A stretch of DNA of 35,811 nucleotides from an uncultured Spirochaetaceae bacterium (lineage in GTDB: Bacteria; Spirochaetota; Spirochaetia; Treponematales; UBA12059). The notes beneath the pieces were generated by a model. That model was not told the origin of the DNA, did no database searches, and worked only from the letters and a program-made list of their open reading frames with translations. Location: positions 1 through 35,811 of the forward strand of contig CALKWG010000062.1 in the NCBI GenBank assembly GCA_938004315.1. The letters are read 5' to 3'. The position numbers and the translations under genes were made by a program. Of the stretch, positions 32,990 to 35,811 are shown piece after piece. Each line of letters opens with the position of its first letter. Position 1 is the first letter of the stretch.

Positions 32990-34702
32990 ATGAAACGGGA
33001 TTTTTTGCATCGGGTACGGATTTCGCATAGGCGCTTGGTCGGAGCCATGCTGGCCATGGCGATGGCCTTCGCGGCAGCCGCGTCGGCCTATGCCGAGCTG
33101 CCCTGGTGGCGCGACGCCCGCGGGCCGGCCTATCAAGTGCTCGTATACTCCTTCGCCGACTCCGACGGAGACGGTTGGGGCGACCTCCGCGGCCTGACCG
33201 ATAAGCTGGATTACCTGGCGGGCGAGCTCGGCGTCTCGGCGCTTTGGCTCTCGCCCATCAATACCGCGAGCTCCTACCACGGCTATGACGTGGTCGATTA
33301 CCGCGCCGTCGACCCGCGCCTCGGTAGCATGGCTGACTTCGAGCGCCTGGCCGCGGCGGCCAGCGAGCGCGGCGTCAAGATCATCCTCGACCTGGTCTTC
33401 AACCACACTTCGCGCGAGCACCCCTGGTTCGTCGACGCGCTGAAATCGGCCTCGAGCCCCTACGCTTCCTGGTACCGCCGGCGCGAGCCGGGCGTTTCGT
33501 ACGGCTCGGGGGGCTTGGGCCGCTTCTATCGGGCGACCCGTCCCGACGGCTCCTCGTTCGAGTATTTCTCGGCGTTCTGGGAGGGCATGCCCGACCTCAA
33601 CCTGGACAATACCGACGTGGTCAACGAGCTCAAGTCAATCATGGCCTTCTGGCTCGAGAAGGGCGCCGACGGCTTCCGCTTCGACGCGGCCAAGCACGCC
33701 TTCGACCCGAACGAGATGCCCTCCGGCACCGGTACCCTGGCACTGAACCGGGCCTTCTGGAACGACCTGCGCCGCGCCGCGCGGCGAGTCAAACCGGAGG
33801 TCTTCTTCATAGGCGAGGTGCTGTCCGAGAGCGTGCTCGAGCTGGTCGCCTACGCCCCGGTCTTCGACTCGCTCTTCGACTTCCCCGCGGCCCGGTATAT
33901 CCTCGATCTCCTCGGGCGCGGTACGCCCGGTAATTTCTTGGGCGCGTATGCCTCGGCCTACGGACAGTACGTAAGGACTCCCGGCTTCACGCCGGCGCCC
34001 CTCCTTACGAACCACGATCAGGACCGCGCCATGAGCGTCATCCTCTCGCGCCTGGGGCTCGACGCGGCGGCGGGAGCCGGCCTCGAGCCGGCCGACGGGG
34101 CGGCCGTCCGCGGCTCTAAGGAGCTGGCTTGGGCGCGGGCTAAGATGGGCGCCTCGCTCTACCAGACCCTGCCCGGCCTGCCCTTCGTCTATTACGGCGA
34201 GGAGCTGGGCATGACCGGGCGCCGCTACGCCAACGACGACCTGGCCAGGCGCGACGCCTTCCCCTGGAAGGCCGGCCCGGGGCTCCCGAACGTCGCCTGG
34301 CCGCGCTCCAGCGCCAAGGTCGAGCCCGGACAGAACCGCCTGACCCCGGTTCTAGCAGATCAGCGCGCCGACTCGGCCAGCCTCTTTAACCATTACCGGG
34401 GCCTGGCGGCGCTCAGGGCGGCCAGCCCGGCCCTGCGGCGCGGCGGCTACGCCCCCGTGCCCTGGGCGGAGCTCCAGGGCGGCTACCTCCTGGCGTGGCT
34501 GAGGACCGACGAGTCGGAGACCGCCCTCGTCATGCATAACCTGGACTCCATCCCCTGGGTAGGACGCGCGCCGGCGGGCGTGAGGCTCAGGGCCCTGTGG
34601 AGCTCGGCGGGGAGGCTCGCGGCCGGCGACGCGCCCTTAGCGCCCGGCGCATCCTTAAGCCTCGGCCCAGGCGAGTCGGCGGTCTTTATCGTGCTTCCGT
34701 AA
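32990..34702 (+). CDS. Secreted GH13 alpha-amylase
   Basis: 570 residues. Signal peptide: basic start, hydrophobic LVGAMLAMAMAFAAAASAYA, cleavage near AYA-ELPWW. GH13 regions are intact: DLVFNHT (I), GFRFDAAKHAF with nucleophile Asp232 (II), GEVLSE with Glu276 (III), TNHDQD with Asp343 (IV). The MPDLNLDN block and SDGDGWGDLRGLTDKLDYL suggest a subfamily GH13_36-like amylase. No lipobox, so it should be periplasmic or released. GGAG precedes the ATG. It shares a control region with the divergent debranching fusion, consistent with coordinated glucan breakdown. Confidence 0.92.
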   Translation: MKRDFLHRVRISHRRLVGAMLAMAMAFAAAASAYAELPWWRDARGPAYQVLVYSFADSDGDGWGDLRGLTDKLDYLAGELGVSALWLSPINTASSYHGYDVVDYRAVDPRLGSMADFERLAAAASERGVKIILDLVFNHTSREHPWFVDALKSASSPYASWYRRREPGVSYGSGGLGRFYRATRPDGSSFEYFSAFWEGMPDLNLDNTDVVNELKSIMAFWLEKGADGFRFDAAKHAFDPNEMPSGTGTLALNRAFWNDLRRAARRVKPEVFFIGEVLSESVLELVAYAPVFDSLFDFPAARYILDLLGRGTPGNFLGAYASAYGQYVRTPGFTPAPLLTNHDQDRAMSVILSRLGLDAAAGAGLEPADGAAVRGSKELAWARAKMGASLYQTLPGLPFVYYGEELGMTGRRYANDDLARRDAFPWKAGPGLPNVAWPRSSAKVEPGQNRLTPVLADQRADSASLFNHYRGLAALRAASPALRRGGYAPVPWAELQGGYLLAWLRTDESETALVMHNLDSIPWVGRAPAGVRLRALWSSAGRLAAGDAPLAPGASLSLGPGESAVFIVLP

Positions 34703-34709
34703 GCCGCTA

Positions 34710-34739
34710 CCGGCGGCCGTCTCGTCGCCCGGCCGCCGG
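34710..34739. terminator. Bidirectional hairpin between convergent amylase and membrane protein genes
   Basis: CCGGCGGCCG (34710-34719), 10-base loop, CGGCCGCCGG (34730-34739), a perfect 10-bp stem starting eight bases after the amylase stop and ending five before the convergent gene's stop. A TTTCTT stretch follows on the plus strand. Probably a shared terminator. Confidence 0.6.
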
Positions 34740-34743
34740 GGCG

Positions 34744-35700
34744 TCACGCTTTCTTAAGCCCTGCCGCGCCGCGATAGCGCTCCATGTAGAGGATGACCGC
34801 CCTAACGCCTCCGAGGAGCGAATAGGCTATCCAGAGGAGGGGCGCGGCGGACGAAGGCAGGGCCAGCCCAAGGAGGCCCACCAGGAAGGCGGGCCCCGCC
34901 GTGACGCAGGCGGCCAGCTTCATCCCTAGGAGCGGCCGCACGCGGCGTTCGGCCGGATCGGGCGAGCGCAGGGCCGAGAGCGAGAGCAGGAGCCCTATGA
35001 TCGCCACGAAGAAGAGATTCTGCACCAGCATGAGGAGCCCCAGCGACGCGATGCTCGAGCTCATGCCCGAGAAGGCGGCGGTGAAGAACATCCCCTCGAT
35101 GAGGGCGCCCATGGTCCGTAGGTCGCCGGATGCGGCGCGTAGCCGGGCCGACGAGAGCCCCTCGAAAGGCGTCCAGGCCGAGGCGACGAAGGCGCCGGTC
35201 TCGGGGTTCGAGGCGGCGAAGTACTCGGAGCCCAGCCAGAGCGCCTTGCCGTCGGCCTCCTCGGGCAGGCCCGGGCGGTCGACGTAGACGGTCCAGGCGC
35301 CGGCCCTAAGCTCGGTCGGCAGGGCGGCGGCGCGCGATAGCCCTTCCGGTCCCACGGCGAAGCCGCCGGGCTGGGCGGCCAGGGCTACGAAGGCCGCCCC
35401 GAGCCCGGGATAGCGCGACAGGTCGGCGGCGGCGGCGGCCTGTCGCCATCGCGCCGTGCCGAAGGGCAGGGCGACCGCCATGGTCGCCGCCAGGACGAGC
35501 GCCGCCGCCAGCGGCCAGCGTACCCCCTCGCAGCGGGCGGCCGCCTTGTTGGAGAACCAGGAGGCCGCTACGTCCGCCAGCCCCGCGCGCGTGGGCCGCG
35601 GGGTCCTCCCGACCGTCTCCGCCTCTTCCCCGGCCACCGCTAACCCTTGTTCAGACAACTTCAAACGCGTCGCGGCTGACCTGGCGGCGGGAATTATCAT
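34744..35700 (-). CDS. Membrane protein, tentatively DUF1189 / MalA (YvdJ)-like
   Basis: 318 residues. A hydrophilic N-terminus of about 60 residues, one membrane segment (WPLAAALVLAATMAVALPFG), an exported domain of about 115 residues containing TVYVDRPG and ALWLGSEYF, then three or four helices (VQNLFFVAIIGLLLSLSA; CVTAGPAFLVGLLGLALP; LLWIAYSLLGGVRAVILYM). This topology and its place beside amylolytic genes match the DUF1189 family (Firmicutes MalA/YvdJ, a maltodextrin-utilisation membrane protein of unknown mechanism). The assignment rests on layout more than on strong motifs and could be wrong. The ATG at 35700 follows GGAGG with nine bases between. Confidence 0.6.
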   Translation of the reverse strand: MIIPAARSAATRLKLSEQGLAVAGEEAETVGRTPRPTRAGLADVAASWFSNKAAARCEGVRWPLAAALVLAATMAVALPFGTARWRQAAAAADLSRYPGLGAAFVALAAQPGGFAVGPEGLSRAAALPTELRAGAWTVYVDRPGLPEEADGKALWLGSEYFAASNPETGAFVASAWTPFEGLSSARLRAASGDLRTMGALIEGMFFTAAFSGMSSSIASLGLLMLVQNLFFVAIIGLLLSLSALRSPDPAERRVRPLLGMKLAACVTAGPAFLVGLLGLALPSSAAPLLWIAYSLLGGVRAVILYMERYRGAAGLKKA

Positions 35701-35750
35701 TCCCCTGAGCCTCCCGTAATTCTCACATTTGCCAAATACGCTACCGGCGT

Positions 35751-35756
35751 TGTCAA
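35751..35756 (-). promoter_or_regulatory. Perfect TTGACA -35 box upstream of the DUF1189-like gene
   Basis: The minus strand reads TTGACA from 35756 to 35751, about 50 bases before the ATG at 35700. At 17-18 bases downstream only GGCAAA or GCAAAT is found, so the -10 box is poor and the promoter call is weak. Confidence 0.25.
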
Positions 35757-35781
35757 CCTCCGGTATTTGTCGCTAAAAAAC

Positions 35782-35811
35782 AGATCGGAAGAGCGGCGTG
35801 CAGGGAAGGAG
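35782..35811 (+). other. Illumina adapter-like sequence at the contig end (artefact)
   Basis: The terminal 30 bases begin with the exact 13-base universal adapter start AGATCGGAAGAGC and continue in register with the TruSeq read-2 adapter; by eye 27 of 30 positions agree. A run of six A (35775-35780) precedes it. This is most likely adapter read-through kept in the assembly, with the mismatches reflecting low-quality read ends. Confidence 0.9.

Overview
The window is a GC-rich (roughly two thirds G+C), densely coded piece of a bacterial chromosome. Most genes are read left to right, many overlap by 3 to 14 bases, and no gap without a gene exceeds about 220 bases. A diderm host is suggested by a lipoprotein pullulanase, Sec signal peptides and periplasmic-type solute capture. 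The Ala-Met-Gly-Gly signal-peptide end of the binding protein and the mix of transporters, partner-switch regulators and glucan enzymes would suit a high-GC relative of Spirochaeta or Treponema. That placement is inference; no rRNA or marker gene is present to settle it.

Layout. (1) 1-5797: the C-terminal part of a sigma-54 activator, then a -24/-12 promoter and a four-gene operon: binding protein, fused double permease, ATPase and a GmhA-like sugar-phosphate isomerase. This looks like an AfuABC-type sugar-phosphate importer with its first catabolic enzyme, not an iron importer. (2) 5916-7259: a small membrane iron-sulfur protein and a secreted GH16-like glycosidase. (3) 7276-16603: one promoter followed by five overlapping genes: STAS antagonist, phosphatase/anti-sigma-type kinase fusion, degenerate beta-lactamase/GGDEF/receiver protein, helical-repeat family 2 glycosyltransferase and a membrane-anchored clan GH-A glycosidase. 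I read this as a partner-switch-controlled, synthase-dependent exopolysaccharide system. It is the best candidate here for an undescribed system. (4) 16650-20441: a nested palindrome, a pair of half-size DMT/YdcZ transporters, tRNA-Gly with an unusual T-loop, a terminator, a HisKA_2 histidine kinase and a COG2509-type flavoprotein. (5) 20540-22178, minus strand: SpoU-type RNA methyltransferase and an esterase. (6) 22202-35700: an alpha-glucan locus with PfkB kinase, lipoprotein pullulanase, GH31 alpha-glucosidase, a 1468-residue GH133-like/GH13 debranching fusion, secreted alpha-amylase and a DUF1189/MalA-like membrane protein.

How the genes may work together. In the glucan locus, secreted amylase and surface pullulanase would cut starch or glycogen outside. 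The cytoplasmic GH31 enzyme and the double debranching fusion would finish imported fragments or stored glycogen. Two intergenic regions of this locus share a near-identical AAACCGGTTT-type palindrome, which suggests one LacI-type regulon, although neither the regulator nor a maltodextrin importer lies in the window.

Several genes have a -10-like hexamer ending six or seven bases before the start codon and no ribosome-binding site, so leaderless mRNAs may be common. The last 30 bases match an Illumina adapter with a few changes and should not be read as genome.
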